Source of the DNA: Candidatus Latescibacterota bacterium
GTDB taxonomy: Bacteria > Latescibacterota > UBA2968 > UBA8231
Direction of reading: 5' to 3'
Assembly (NCBI GenBank): GCA_022826515.1
Contig: JAJDUT010000135.1
Location: forward strand, 1-64,000
Length of the DNA stretch: 64,000 nt
The translations under genes and the position numbers were made by a program. Each line of letters starts with the position of its first letter. The first letter of the stretch is position 1. This document shows, one piece after another, positions 35,556 through 44,409 of this stretch. Under the pieces are notes generated by a model. That model worked only from the letters and a program-made list of their open reading frames with translations, was not told the origin of the DNA and ran no database searches.

Positions 35556-36575
35556 ATGGCCGAAGCAGTTATAGAGGCTGGGTTAAGCCGCAAGGATTTC
35601 GTTTCCGATCAGGAGGTTCGTTGGTGCCCCGGGTGCGGCGACTATGCGATTTTGGCGCAAATGCAGAAGATGCTGCCCGAAGTGGGGATCCCGCGGGAAA
35701 ACCTCGTATTCGTCTCTGGGATCGGTTGCTCTAGCCGTTTTCCTTACTACATGAATACGTACGGCATTCACTCGATCCACGGACGTGCGCCCACAATCGC
35801 CACGGGCATTAAGACGGCCAACCCGGATTTGAGCGTCTGGGTCATCACCGGCGATGGCGACGGGCTTTCCATCGGTGGCAATCACCTCTTGCACAGCCTG
35901 CGGCGCAATGTCGATCTGAAGATTATTCTGTTCAACAACCGCATCTACGGGCTTACCAAGGGCCAATACTCGCCGACCTCGCTGATAGGACACCGCACCA
36001 CGTCCACCCCTATGGGGTCCATCGATTATCCGCTTAACCCCATATCCGTGGCGCTGAGTGCTGAGGCGACCTTTGTCGCCCGCTCGCAGGACACCAATAC
36101 CAAGCACCTGAGCTACGTGCTCAGACGAGCGGCCGAACACAAGGGGGCCGCTTTTGTCGAGATCTATCAAAATTGCGTCGTGCTCAATCCCACGGCTTGG
36201 GAACACACCACGGATTCAGACGTGCGCGACGACAATATCGTGTTCTTAGAAGAGGGGGAGCCGCTCATCTTTGGCAAGGATCGGGACCGAGGCATCCGCA
36301 TGAACGGCACCGAGCCCGAGGTCGTCGCACTCAGCGACGTGGCCCCAGATGAGCTGGTCGTGCATCGCGAAAGGCGCGAGAACGCCAGCTACGCCTATAT
36401 GCTCAGCCGGATGGAATACCCGTCAATGCCGTTGCCCTTTGGAGTGTTGCGCGCGCTCGACCGGCCAACCTATACTGAGTTGCTGTTCGACCAAATCGAC
36501 GCGATGACTCAACAGCGGGGCGAAGGCGACCTCGCGGCCTTGTTTAGCGCGGGCGATACTTGGGTCGTCGAATAG
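35556..36575 (+). CDS. korB: 2-oxoacid:ferredoxin oxidoreductase, beta (TPP-binding) subunit
   Basis: 339 residues. The cluster/TPP region has CPGCGDYAIL and GIGCSSRFPYYMNTYG. The TPP-Mg motif is GDGDGLSIGGNHLLHSLRRN, followed by NNRIYGLTKGQYSPTS. The IYGLTKGQ(Y/A)SPTS block is typical of the 2-oxoglutarate type, which supports KorB, though pyruvate or branched-chain substrates are not excluded. It lies 15 bp after korA and is followed 11 bp later by the zinc-ribbon CBS gene. Confidence 0.94.
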   Translation: MAEAVIEAGLSRKDFVSDQEVRWCPGCGDYAILAQMQKMLPEVGIPRENLVFVSGIGCSSRFPYYMNTYGIHSIHGRAPTIATGIKTANPDLSVWVITGDGDGLSIGGNHLLHSLRRNVDLKIILFNNRIYGLTKGQYSPTSLIGHRTTSTPMGSIDYPLNPISVALSAEATFVARSQDTNTKHLSYVLRRAAEHKGAAFVEIYQNCVVLNPTAWEHTTDSDVRDDNIVFLEEGEPLIFGKDRDRGIRMNGTEPEVVALSDVAPDELVVHRERRENASYAYMLSRMEYPSMPLPFGVLRALDRPTYTELLFDQIDAMTQQRGEGDLAALFSAGDTWVVE

Positions 36576-36586
36576 GAGAAGAACCA

Positions 36587-37105
36587 TTGATTTGCCCTTT
36601 GTGTTCGTACGACAATATCCCTGGAGTTGATATCTGCGAAGAGTGCGGCCAGAGCCTGAGCGAAGCGTACCAAGATTGGGGAAGCGGGGAGTACAAAGAA
36701 ATTTTCACTGAGCCGCTTTCCGCGCTCAATCCGCAGGAGATGGTCTGCGTGTCGCCTTCTACTTCGTTGGCCAAGGTCATCTCATTGCTCAAGGAGCGGC
36801 ACGTCGGTTGCGTGTTAATAACCAGCGAGCGCGGGCAGTTAATCGGCATATTTACCGAGCGCGACATCCTCTACCGGGTGGCGGGCTTGATCGGCGACTT
36901 GGAACAGATAGCGATCGAGAGCCTAATGACGCCGCGGCCCACTGCGCTCAAGGCCGATGCGGCCGTGCAGCACGCGCTGCATTTGATGAGTATCCACGGC
37001 TTTCGTCACGTGCCGCTCTTGGACGATGACGACCGCCCGGTTGGCTTGGTCTCGTTTCGATACATCGTCCGTTTTATCGAAGAGAATTTTTCCTCCGCAG
37101 CTTGA
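36587..37105 (+). CDS. Zinc-ribbon CBS-domain protein downstream of korB
   Basis: 172 residues from TTG, chosen because AGGAG lies 9 bp before it and because the zinc-ribbon begins there (ICPLCSYDNIPGVDICEECG, two CxxC knuckles). Two CBS motifs follow: TSLAKVISLLKERHVGCVLI with GIFTERDILYRV, and AAVQHALHLMSIHGFRHVPL. This is the second CBS gene in the kor cluster and is arranged differently from the first. It may sense nucleotide charge and regulate KorAB or its expression. Confidence 0.88.
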   Translation: MICPLCSYDNIPGVDICEECGQSLSEAYQDWGSGEYKEIFTEPLSALNPQEMVCVSPSTSLAKVISLLKERHVGCVLITSERGQLIGIFTERDILYRVAGLIGDLEQIAIESLMTPRPTALKADAAVQHALHLMSIHGFRHVPLLDDDDRPVGLVSFRYIVRFIEENFSSAA

Positions 37106-37154
37106 GGGAGTTGGCCGTCGGGCCAGCTCCAGTTTTTTGAAAGGCGGTTGTGCT

Positions 37155-37637
37155 ATGTCGTTGAGCCGCACGGCGATATGTTCGTTCCTCGCGTTGGCCC
37201 TGTTGAGTCCCCTAGGGGCTAGAGCTGAACTGGACTGGGCCACCCTGAACAGCACGCGCGAGGTCACCGAAGCCGAGTGGTTGCAGTTACAACTGTCCGT
37301 ATTGGGGTTAAAACTGAGCTATCCGGCCTACCGCATCGACCTAAAGCTGACCGAAGACTCGGCCATTGAATTTACCTTTGTCGCCAGTAGTGGGATGGCC
37401 AAGCATCTGACCGAAGAGCTGGGCAAGAGCGAAGCCGATGAGGTTATTTCCTACCACGCGCAAGGCATAAGCGACCAAGTAGAAACATTGCTCCGCGACG
37501 AGTTCCCGAACTTGTGGTCGAGCTTTGACCCCCGCCAAGATTTTCGCGGGCAATTTCTCGGCCCAGGCGAGGAGTGGAACGACCCGCCGCGAGAAATCGG
37601 CACTTGGTTGGAAAACAAATTCTCCTGGGGTCGCTAA
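37155..37637 (+). CDS. Hypothetical secreted protein
   Basis: 160 residues from the ATG after GAAAGGCGG. A signal peptide (about 1-24, ending GARA) precedes a soluble alpha/beta domain with YRIDLKLTEDSAIEFTFVAS. It ends WSWGR with no membrane anchor. I do not recognise the family. It follows the second CBS gene by 49 bp and may be part of the kor transcript, but no functional link is evident. Confidence 0.75.
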   Translation: MSLSRTAICSFLALALLSPLGARAELDWATLNSTREVTEAEWLQLQLSVLGLKLSYPAYRIDLKLTEDSAIEFTFVASSGMAKHLTEELGKSEADEVISYHAQGISDQVETLLRDEFPNLWSSFDPRQDFRGQFLGPGEEWNDPPREIGTWLENKFSWGR

Positions 37638-37652
37638 GGGCTAGTGCCCTTA
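37635..37652. terminator. Short bidirectional hairpin between convergent genes
   Basis: TAAGGGC (37635-37641) and GCCCTTA (37646-37652) pair perfectly around TAGT. The two stop codons themselves form the ends of the stem. T runs are short, so strength is uncertain. Confidence 0.5.
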
Positions 37653-37877
37653 TTCTGGGTCGCGGTGGGGCATTGCTCCGTGCGTTGATTCGTCGAGGGA
37701 TATGTCCTTGTCGATAACCGGTTCTTCGGTGGTCACGATCCAGCCGCGCACCCGCCGACCGAAGATATCAATCTCCTTGCGCTGGGCGTCGATGACCTTG
37801 GACGAAGCGGTGTGCCGCTCTTTGTTGATACAGAAAAAAGTGTGCCGGCGCGTCGTGCCTTTTTCTTTGCCTTCCAT
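37650..37877 (-). CDS. Hypothetical protein behind hemE
   Basis: 75 residues from the ATG 9 bp after GGAGG; the frame is open upstream to 37928, and an ATG at 37886 touches that site, so is less likely. It is basic and soluble with no TM; one Cys lies in FFCINKERHTASSKVID. I do not recognise it. It starts 22 bp after the hemE stop on the same strand and is likely co-transcribed with it. Confidence 0.6.
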   Translation of the reverse strand: MEGKEKGTTRRHTFFCINKERHTASSKVIDAQRKEIDIFGRRVRGWIVTTEEPVIDKDISLDESTHGAMPHRDPE

Positions 37878-37899
37878 GCGTTCCATCCTCCGTACCCCT

Positions 37900-38931
37900 T
37901 CAAGTTTGCGCGAACTGGTGGACCACATCCACTAGCAATTTGACCTTTTCACAGGGTGTATCTGGATAGACGCCGTGCCCCAAGTTGAAGATGTGGGGGC
38001 GGCCCCGACTCTGCTTTAGAATGTGCTGAGCGGCCTTGGCAATGCTCGCCTCTGAGCCGTAGAGGGCGCAGGGATCTAGGTTGCCCTGCAAAGGCATGGT
38101 GTCTCCGAACAGTCCGTAAGCTGCATCGAGATTGATGCGCCAATCGAGGCTTAGGACGTGGGCACCGACGCGGCCAAAGCTAGACAGATTTTGCGCCCCG
38201 GCAAGCGGGAAGTAAATGATTGGGGCATTCAGCGCGGCGAGGCTGCGGCAAACTCGCCGCACATAGGGTAGGGCGAATTCGTTGAACTGTGCCGGAGACA
38301 GCAAACCGATGGAAGTGTCGAAAATCTGGACAGCTTGGGCACCGGCTTCAATTTGGGCGCGCAAGAAGCGGCTGGCGAGGTCGGTGAGCAGGTCGAGCAG
38401 CCGATGGGCGAGGGCGGGGTCGCTGTGGATCATGCGGCGAAAGGCGGGAAAGTCCTTGGCATGGCTACCTTCCACTAGCCAAGTGGCCAAGGTGAAAGGC
38501 CCGCCGGCATACCCGATGAGCGGAACTGCGGGAGGCAAGGCGTTGCGTACTAGGCGCGCAGCTTCTAAGACGTAGGCGAGGTCGTCCTCGGGGACGGGGT
38601 TGCGGAGGCCGTTGATGTCGGCGGCTGAGCGGATCGGGCGGGCGAAAACAGGGCCGGGTGCGTAGGTCAGCTCACAGCCGAGCGCCTCTAAGGGCGTCAC
38701 TAAGTCGGTAAAGAGAATAGCCGCATCGACCCCAAGCAGATCGACCGGCATGAGGGTAATTTCGGTGGCGAGTTCGGGGGTTTGGAAAAGTTTGAGCAAG
38801 GAACCGTGCCGCTGGCGCAGTTCTCGGTACGGCTTGAGGATGCGGCCAGCTTGACGCATGATCCAGATGGGAGGCGTTGCCGGCGCTTGGCCCCGACAGG
38901 CTTGGAGAAAGGGGGCGGCTGAATCGGACAA
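37900..38931 (-). CDS. hemE: Uroporphyrinogen decarboxylase
   Basis: 343 residues from TTG. The family start WIMRQAGRILKPYRELRQRHG holds the substrate-binding Arg, and the body has PVDLLGVDAAILFTDLVTPL, the conserved Asp block and GYAGGPFTLATWLVEG. It decarboxylates uroporphyrinogen III to coproporphyrinogen III in haem synthesis, in the cytoplasm. It begins 4 bp after the stop of the preceding large gene, so translation is probably coupled. No other haem genes are present in the window. Confidence 0.95.
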   Translation of the reverse strand: MSDSAAPFLQACRGQAPATPPIWIMRQAGRILKPYRELRQRHGSLLKLFQTPELATEITLMPVDLLGVDAAILFTDLVTPLEALGCELTYAPGPVFARPIRSAADINGLRNPVPEDDLAYVLEAARLVRNALPPAVPLIGYAGGPFTLATWLVEGSHAKDFPAFRRMIHSDPALAHRLLDLLTDLASRFLRAQIEAGAQAVQIFDTSIGLLSPAQFNEFALPYVRRVCRSLAALNAPIIYFPLAGAQNLSSFGRVGAHVLSLDWRINLDAAYGLFGDTMPLQGNLDPCALYGSEASIAKAAQHILKQSRGRPHIFNLGHGVYPDTPCEKVKLLVDVVHQFAQT

Positions 38932-38935
38932 AGCG

Positions 38936-41266
38936 CTAGCGACCCGGTTCGACCATCCACTCGGGCAAGGCGATGCGATAGGTAACTACGTCCTCCAGTG
39001 GTTTGAAGCGGACGCGGTCTCCTTCCATGTCGGCCCGATAGACGTCGGGATCCTCGTCATCGGACTTGAAGGCCAACAGGCGCAACGGAGGCAGTTTGCG
39101 ATCTGGCCAGTACTGGCCCACGTCGATTACTATATCGGCTTGGCACCCAAAGGGCACGACGTCAATTTCCCATTTGCGCTCTTTAATGGCGACTGCGCCG
39201 TCGAGTTCTACGGGGCCGAATTGCCCCCGTTGTCCTCGGGTATCGACGAATAAATAGTCTTCGCAAGAAGCATAGTCTATGTGCCCCGAACCGGCGTCGG
39301 CCGAATAGACCAGCAGCGATGAGTCCTGCAAGGCGCAAAACGAGCCTGGGGGAAGGAGGTAGGCCACATCGCCTCGGTGGACGGTCCAAGGCTGCTCCCA
39401 GCCGAGATTGGCATAGACTTCGAGGCCATTGTCGTACGTCACCCGCACCTGTCCGTGGGCAAACGCGCCGGAAAGCAGTGCATCGTTAGTCTCCAAAAAC
39501 TGGTCGTTGTGGCAGTAGGCGATGGCGCGCACGGGGACGCGGAGGTAGTGCTTTTGCAGTTCGCGCAGCATGTAATAGGATTTGACCGCAGAGGCGATGC
39601 CCCATTCCAACTGGTCGGGGAGCAGACAAGCGTGGCCAAAGGCCGCGGTAGCGGCGAGATAGCGGTCGAGATAGGTGCTGCGACTGTGTTTTTCGCCTTG
39701 GGGGATGTGTCCGGCAAAGTACTGATCGATGGTTCCTAGACCCGCATCGGTTTCAATGGGATGGAGATTTTGCAGGTCGAAGTCCACCAGCGGCGGAATG
39801 CGGCTGGGATCGTTCCCGACCATGCGAGCGAGGTAACCGGTCAGGACGCCGGCATAGATCCAGTGATTGCCGCCGTTCCCGATGGCTAAGCCAGCTTGGG
39901 CTTGGGAGTGGAGGATGCTCTGTTGCAGGGAATAGCTGCCCGCTAAGCTGTCGGCTGCCGACGCGTCGGCGCTGAAGTCGTTGAATTCCCAGGGCGGGAC
40001 CTCGGCGTGTTCGCTTACGTACAGGGCGTCGCAGGGGTATTTGTCGATGATGGTGCGTGCGTGTTCGGGTGCGCGCGCTAGTGCTTCCGACGGCTTGAGC
40101 AAGTACAGCCCAGGTCCGGTCGGGGTTGGGCTGCCGTCGGCGAGCTGAGCCGCTAATTCGGGCTGCCAATTTGAGTTAGTAGTAGCCATGTGGTGGTAGT
40201 TGACCTGGAGGCTGGTTTTGTATCCCAGGTCCGACAGGGCCTCGAGGTACTCGCTGAGGGCGTCTTCGCCGCCTTTGGCCTCAGCACCTTCCACCGCGAG
40301 CGCAGTATCGCCGTCGCCGTCGTGCCAAGTTTCGCTGGGGTGGTTGATTATCAGGTGATCGATGCCCATCAGCTTGAGCTGGAGCATGTTCTCGTATAGC
40401 TCGACGTAGCTCTCTTGGGATGCGTCGATATAGGGAATGTTGTACCAGACCCAGTCGGCTAGCGTATCGCTTTGCCCGGCCTCGGCCGTGGAAAAGGCCG
40501 GGAGGACTTCTTCGTATTGGGTGGAGACCGTTATGAGCCAGCGTTCCTGAAAGTCGCTGCGCTTGCCGTCGCTTTGGTTGGCGTAGCTACAGCCGCCATT
40601 GAGTTGGACGAGGCGCTGAGATTCTGCTTCAGGCGAGGCGTACAGAGAAGAAGCACGCGAGTAGTGCCAATCCACAAAGCTAGACAGGAAGTAGCCCGAG
40701 GTGCAGAGGATGCATGGGTAGTTATCACCAAAGTTGAAATAGGGAATGGCGATCAGGCGCGGGTGCAAGGCCCCGGTGACGCGACCGAGCGAGAGGCCGG
40801 TGCCTTTGCCATGCCCGCCCTCGATTTCCACGACGAGGGACTTGCCGCTGATGCGGAACCGATAGAGAAAATTAGCTTGTTCCTCTCCTAGTTTCCACTG
40901 CCAGCGGGCTTCGACGCAATCGCCGACTTGCTCGCAGGAGATGAAGTGCCGCTCTACTTCTTCGCTATTGGCTGGCCAAACCGAGCCGCCCATTTCCACG
41001 GCAATCCCGCCGTCTTCGGCTGGGGTGATTGGGTCGCCATTGTTGACTTCCAACTCGATATCGGCGAAGGTTCCATCAATGGGCGTGTAGATAAATTGGA
41101 CCACGGCAGAGACGGAGCGGCTTTCAAAGACAAAGGAAATACCTTCTTTGCGGATCGAGGTTTCGACTTCTTCTTGGAGCGTGGGAAAGATCGAGGGTTG
41201 GCTTTGGCTAGTGGATGCGGGTTGTTGCTCGCTTGAAGCCGTCGCCGCCCCGGTTTGGTCTGCCAT
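38936..41266 (-). CDS. Large cytoplasmic protein, glycoside-hydrolase-like, unassigned
   Basis: 776 residues, no signal peptide or TM. It has an N-terminal Ser/Gln-rich tail (about 1-28), a beta-sandwich-like region (to about 250), a central alpha/beta barrel-like region (about 260-560, with MGIDHLIINHPSETWHDGDG, LQVNYHHMATTNSNW and DALYVSEHAEVPPWEFNDF) and a C-terminal beta region. The order sandwich-barrel-sandwich recalls large glycosidases of the GH-A type, and the acidic residues in the barrel are candidate catalytic groups. I could not match a named family. It is co-transcribed with hemE, an odd pairing. A candidate promoter lies at 41312-41340. Confidence 0.6.
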   Translation of the reverse strand: MADQTGAATASSEQQPASTSQSQPSIFPTLQEEVETSIRKEGISFVFESRSVSAVVQFIYTPIDGTFADIELEVNNGDPITPAEDGGIAVEMGGSVWPANSEEVERHFISCEQVGDCVEARWQWKLGEEQANFLYRFRISGKSLVVEIEGGHGKGTGLSLGRVTGALHPRLIAIPYFNFGDNYPCILCTSGYFLSSFVDWHYSRASSLYASPEAESQRLVQLNGGCSYANQSDGKRSDFQERWLITVSTQYEEVLPAFSTAEAGQSDTLADWVWYNIPYIDASQESYVELYENMLQLKLMGIDHLIINHPSETWHDGDGDTALAVEGAEAKGGEDALSEYLEALSDLGYKTSLQVNYHHMATTNSNWQPELAAQLADGSPTPTGPGLYLLKPSEALARAPEHARTIIDKYPCDALYVSEHAEVPPWEFNDFSADASAADSLAGSYSLQQSILHSQAQAGLAIGNGGNHWIYAGVLTGYLARMVGNDPSRIPPLVDFDLQNLHPIETDAGLGTIDQYFAGHIPQGEKHSRSTYLDRYLAATAAFGHACLLPDQLEWGIASAVKSYYMLRELQKHYLRVPVRAIAYCHNDQFLETNDALLSGAFAHGQVRVTYDNGLEVYANLGWEQPWTVHRGDVAYLLPPGSFCALQDSSLLVYSADAGSGHIDYASCEDYLFVDTRGQRGQFGPVELDGAVAIKERKWEIDVVPFGCQADIVIDVGQYWPDRKLPPLRLLAFKSDDEDPDVYRADMEGDRVRFKPLEDVVTYRIALPEWMVEPGR

Positions 41267-41311
41267 GGAATGTCCTGACTCAGCGCGTTTTTAATTTTTC
41301 CAAAGTCAAAT

Positions 41312-41340
41312 AACTTAGATAATAAACGAGAGTATGTCAA
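41312..41340 (-). promoter_or_regulatory. Candidate promoter for the 776-aa gene and hemE
   Basis: On the minus strand, TTGACA (41335-41340), 17 bp and TAAGTT (41312-41317). The -35 is consensus, the -10 is weak. Confidence 0.45.
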
Positions 41341-41357
41341 ACTGAAGGCCCTTTGGT

Positions 41358-41386
41358 TTGACCGGAGGGCGAAGCCAATCTATCTT
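41358..41386 (+). promoter_or_regulatory. Candidate promoter for the BaiN-like gene
   Basis: TTGACC (41358-41363), 17 bp and TATCTT (41381-41386), about 39 bp before the TTG start at 41425. A TATAAT at 41395-41400 has no matching -35. Confidence 0.45.
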
Positions 41387-41424
41387 ATTGTTTTTATAAT
41401 AACTTTAGTGATGTGTAAACCGGC

Positions 41425-42660
41425 TTGAAATCAAGGGATTGCATAGTGGTTGGCGGTGGGGCCGCCGGGATGATAGCGGCCATTGTCGCCGCCGAGGCGG
41501 GCGAGCGGGTGACCCTGCTCGAAGGCAGTGGAAAATTGGGGCGAAAGATATTGATTTCGGGCAATGGGCGCTGCAATCTGACGAATAGGGCAGCGGACGA
41601 TCTCAGGCACTACCACGGCACGCATCCGCGCTTTGTCCGCAGTGCGTTAGACCAATTCCGCCTGGATGAAACCTTGGCATTTTTTTCCGATCTGGGGATC
41701 GAGTTCCGCGAAGAGAAGCGGCAGCGCCTCTTTCCAGTGTCGGATCAAGCACAGTCAGTCGTCGATTTGCTCGCGGACCGCATGCGCTGTCACGGTGTTC
41801 GCGTCGAAACCAATGCCAAGGTGGTGGGCATGGGTCGCGCTTCTGGCTCGGCTCGCTTTGAACTGTGCGACGCCGAGGGGCAGCGCTATACCAGTGGGCG
41901 CGTAATAATGGCCAGCGGCGGCGTCAGCCTCGCCCGCTTGGGAGCCGACCGCTCGGGCATGGATTTGGCCGTGGGCTTGGGGCACCGACTCACTGACCTC
42001 AAGCCTGGATTGGTGCCGCTGATCAGCCCGGAAAAATACGTCGCTCGGATGCAAGGGCTTAAGGTCCGGGCCGAAGTGCGCGTCACACTCAAGGGGGGGC
42101 GCGAGGCCGTTGATACAGACGACCTGCTCTTTACGAAATACGGGGTTTCCGGGTTTACCATATTAAATCTCAGCACCCGCTTGGTGCCCGAGTTGGGGGC
42201 GCAGCAAGCCGCACTCCGGGTCAATTTCTTCCCCGGCTGCAGCCCGGAAGCGATCAGCCAATTGCTCAAAGAGCGCTGGCAGCGCCATCCCCATCGCTCG
42301 CTCGAACTGAGTTTCGCTGGCCTGCTTTCCAGCAAATTGGTGCGGCCCCTCTTGGATCATTTGGGGTTTGATGCGGCGCAGCGGGTTAATCAGCTCGGCA
42401 AGGGCGCGCGCTGGCAGCTTGCTCAGAGCCTGACGAATTGGCCGATTGCAGTCAGCGAGCCGAGGCCCTTTGACTACGCCGAAGTGACCATCGGGGGCGT
42501 GCGCACCGAGGACATCAATCCCGATACGCTCGAATCCTTTTTGGTGCCCGGCCTATACTTTGCCGGCGAGATGGTTGACATCCACGCCGACTTGGGGGGA
42601 TTTAACTTCCAATGGGCTTGGGCCAGCGGCGTTCTCGCCGGTCGCCGGTTGGGGTCGTGA
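41425..42660 (+). CDS. BaiN/HI0933-like FAD-dependent oxidoreductase
   Basis: 411 residues from TTG; no better start precedes the FAD motif. The N-terminal dinucleotide motif is VVGGGAAGMIAAIVAAEAGE, followed by the family hallmark KILISGNGRCNLTN. The C-terminal block ends GLYFAGEMVDIHADLGGFNF. The family reduces or oxidises poorly defined substrates; clostridial BaiN acts on bile acids. Cytoplasmic, FAD-binding. It is the first of a plus-strand run continuing with mocA and xdhC. Confidence 0.9.
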   Translation: MKSRDCIVVGGGAAGMIAAIVAAEAGERVTLLEGSGKLGRKILISGNGRCNLTNRAADDLRHYHGTHPRFVRSALDQFRLDETLAFFSDLGIEFREEKRQRLFPVSDQAQSVVDLLADRMRCHGVRVETNAKVVGMGRASGSARFELCDAEGQRYTSGRVIMASGGVSLARLGADRSGMDLAVGLGHRLTDLKPGLVPLISPEKYVARMQGLKVRAEVRVTLKGGREAVDTDDLLFTKYGVSGFTILNLSTRLVPELGAQQAALRVNFFPGCSPEAISQLLKERWQRHPHRSLELSFAGLLSSKLVRPLLDHLGFDAAQRVNQLGKGARWQLAQSLTNWPIAVSEPRPFDYAEVTIGGVRTEDINPDTLESFLVPGLYFAGEMVDIHADLGGFNFQWAWASGVLAGRRLGS

Positions 42661-42699
42661 GCACTGGCGCGATTTGCCTGTGGGCGTAGATTGAAGTAG

Positions 42700-43305
42700 A
42701 TGCGAGCAGATGGGACAGGCCGGGTAGCCGGCATCATTTTGGCGGCGGGCATGTCCACCCGCATGGGGCAGCTCAAACAGCTATTGCCCTTGGGGGGGCG
42801 GGCGGCTATTGAGTGGATCGCCGAGGTCGTGAGTAGCCGGTTGGATGAGGTGGTGGTCGTACTCGGCCATCGCGCTGAGGAGATTGCCCCAGTGTTGGCT
42901 GCTTATCCGGTCCGTTGGGTCGTCAATGCCGATTATCAAACAGGGATGCTCTCTTCCGTGCAATGCGCTGTGCGAGCGGTGGATACAGAAGCCGATTACT
43001 TGATTTGCCTAGGTGATCAACCCCGGTTGAGCGGAGCCGTAGTGGAGCAGGTTTTGCAGGCGAGAACACAGGTGGACGAGGGCATCATCATACCCACCGC
43101 CAACGGAAAAAGAGGGCATCCCGTATTGATCCGCAATGCCTATCGAGCGGAAATTTTGGGATTGCCGCTAAATGTGGGATTGAACGCGGTGACGCGGGGC
43201 CATCCCGAGGATACGTACGAGTTGCCCGTGGCTGAGGACGCCATTCTAATCGACATGGACACGCCGGCCGACTACCGGCGCGAACTGGAACAGTGGCCAG
43301 AGTAA
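42700..43305 (+). CDS. mocA: MocA-like molybdenum cofactor cytidylyltransferase
   Basis: 201 residues. The nucleotidyltransferase signature GIILAAGMSTRMGQLKQLLP is at the N-terminus, followed by the metal-site region CLGDQPRL and GKRGHPVLI. MocA adds CMP to molybdopterin to make the MCD cofactor used by xanthine-dehydrogenase/CO-dehydrogenase-type enzymes. xdhC follows 3 bp after the stop, which supports this role over MobA. The apo-enzyme target is not in the window. Confidence 0.9.
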   Translation: MRADGTGRVAGIILAAGMSTRMGQLKQLLPLGGRAAIEWIAEVVSSRLDEVVVVLGHRAEEIAPVLAAYPVRWVVNADYQTGMLSSVQCAVRAVDTEADYLICLGDQPRLSGAVVEQVLQARTQVDEGIIIPTANGKRGHPVLIRNAYRAEILGLPLNVGLNAVTRGHPEDTYELPVAEDAILIDMDTPADYRRELEQWPE

Positions 43306-43308
43306 ATT

Positions 43309-44409
43309 ATGGAAGACATTCTCACTGAAATCGTTCGGCGCAAGGAGCAGGGAGAGCGCATGGCTTTGGCTTCGCTCGTGTGGAGCACCGGCTCGATTCC
43401 CATGAGCGAGCGGGCCAAAATGATCGTCGCCGAGGAAGGCGACGTTGTCGGCACCATCGGCGGTGGATGCCTCGAAGCCGAGGTCTTGAACGCTGGTCGC
43501 ACCGCGCTGGAGACTGGAGAAAACCAGCTCATGCGCTACACCATGACGGAAAAACAAGCCGGGGAAAGCGGCTTAAATTGCGGCGGCAGCGTGCGGATTT
43601 ATACCGAAGTCATCGAGCCGGAAGAAGGGGCCGACTTCTACAGCCGTGTGCTAGCGGCGCGTCAGGCGCGCAGTGGTTGCGCACTGGCGACCCTGCTCAA
43701 AAGCCGTTTTGACGCCAGTGGGGAGGGGCGACTGTGGCTAGGAGCCGACGGCAGCACCCACGGCTCGTTGGGTACGTCCGAAGCCGACCTACAGGTGGAG
43801 GAGCACTTGCCCGAAGTGCTCGAGCGCGAGCGCGGCCTAGTCTGCGCGCTGGACCCGGGTGCCAAGCTGGGAGAGACCTCGGAGGTATTTATCGAGCCGT
43901 TCTTGCCCGAGCCTGTGCTCTACGTCTTTGGCGGCGGCCACGTGGGCGGGCAGATTTGCGCGCTGGCCAAGAACGTGGGTTTCCGCGTCGTCCTTATTGA
44001 CGACCGCCCGATGTTTGCCAATCCCGAGCGACATCCGCAGGCCGACGAGTGCTTAGTCGCTGGCATGGAGGAGGTGTTCGCCGATTTGCCCATCGACGAT
44101 CAGTCCTACATCATCGCGGCGACTCGCGGCCACCAGCACGACGAAATCGTCGTTGAAGCGGCGATCAAGACGCCGGCTCGCTACATCGGGATGCTGGGCA
44201 GCGAGCGCAAGAAGCTCATTTTGTGGCGGCGGATCGCCGAGCGCGGCGGGGACTCGCAGCGCTTGGATGCCGTTTTTGCGCCGATTGGATTCAACATAGG
44301 CGCGGATACCCCGGCCGAGATTGCGGTCAGCGTCGTCGCCGAGTTGATCGAGCAGCGGCGCGGAACGCCCAAAGTGTGGAAGACGAAGAGAAAAACTCAT
44401 GGGGGATGA
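43309..44409 (+). CDS. xdhC: XdhC/CoxI-family molybdoenzyme maturation protein
   Basis: 366 residues. The N-terminal XdhC domain has ALASLVWSTGSIPMSERAKM and GTIGGGCLEAEV. The C-terminal Rossmann domain has VFGGGHVGGQICALAKNVGF and a terminal ERKKLI block with GLNCG earlier. XdhC binds molybdenum cofactor, promotes its sulfuration and inserts it into xanthine-dehydrogenase-family enzymes. It overlaps the nitrilase gene by 11 bp and follows mocA by 3 bp. Confidence 0.92.
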   Translation: MEDILTEIVRRKEQGERMALASLVWSTGSIPMSERAKMIVAEEGDVVGTIGGGCLEAEVLNAGRTALETGENQLMRYTMTEKQAGESGLNCGGSVRIYTEVIEPEEGADFYSRVLAARQARSGCALATLLKSRFDASGEGRLWLGADGSTHGSLGTSEADLQVEEHLPEVLERERGLVCALDPGAKLGETSEVFIEPFLPEPVLYVFGGGHVGGQICALAKNVGFRVVLIDDRPMFANPERHPQADECLVAGMEEVFADLPIDDQSYIIAATRGHQHDEIVVEAAIKTPARYIGMLGSERKKLILWRRIAERGGDSQRLDAVFAPIGFNIGADTPAEIAVSVVAELIEQRRGTPKVWKTKRKTHGG

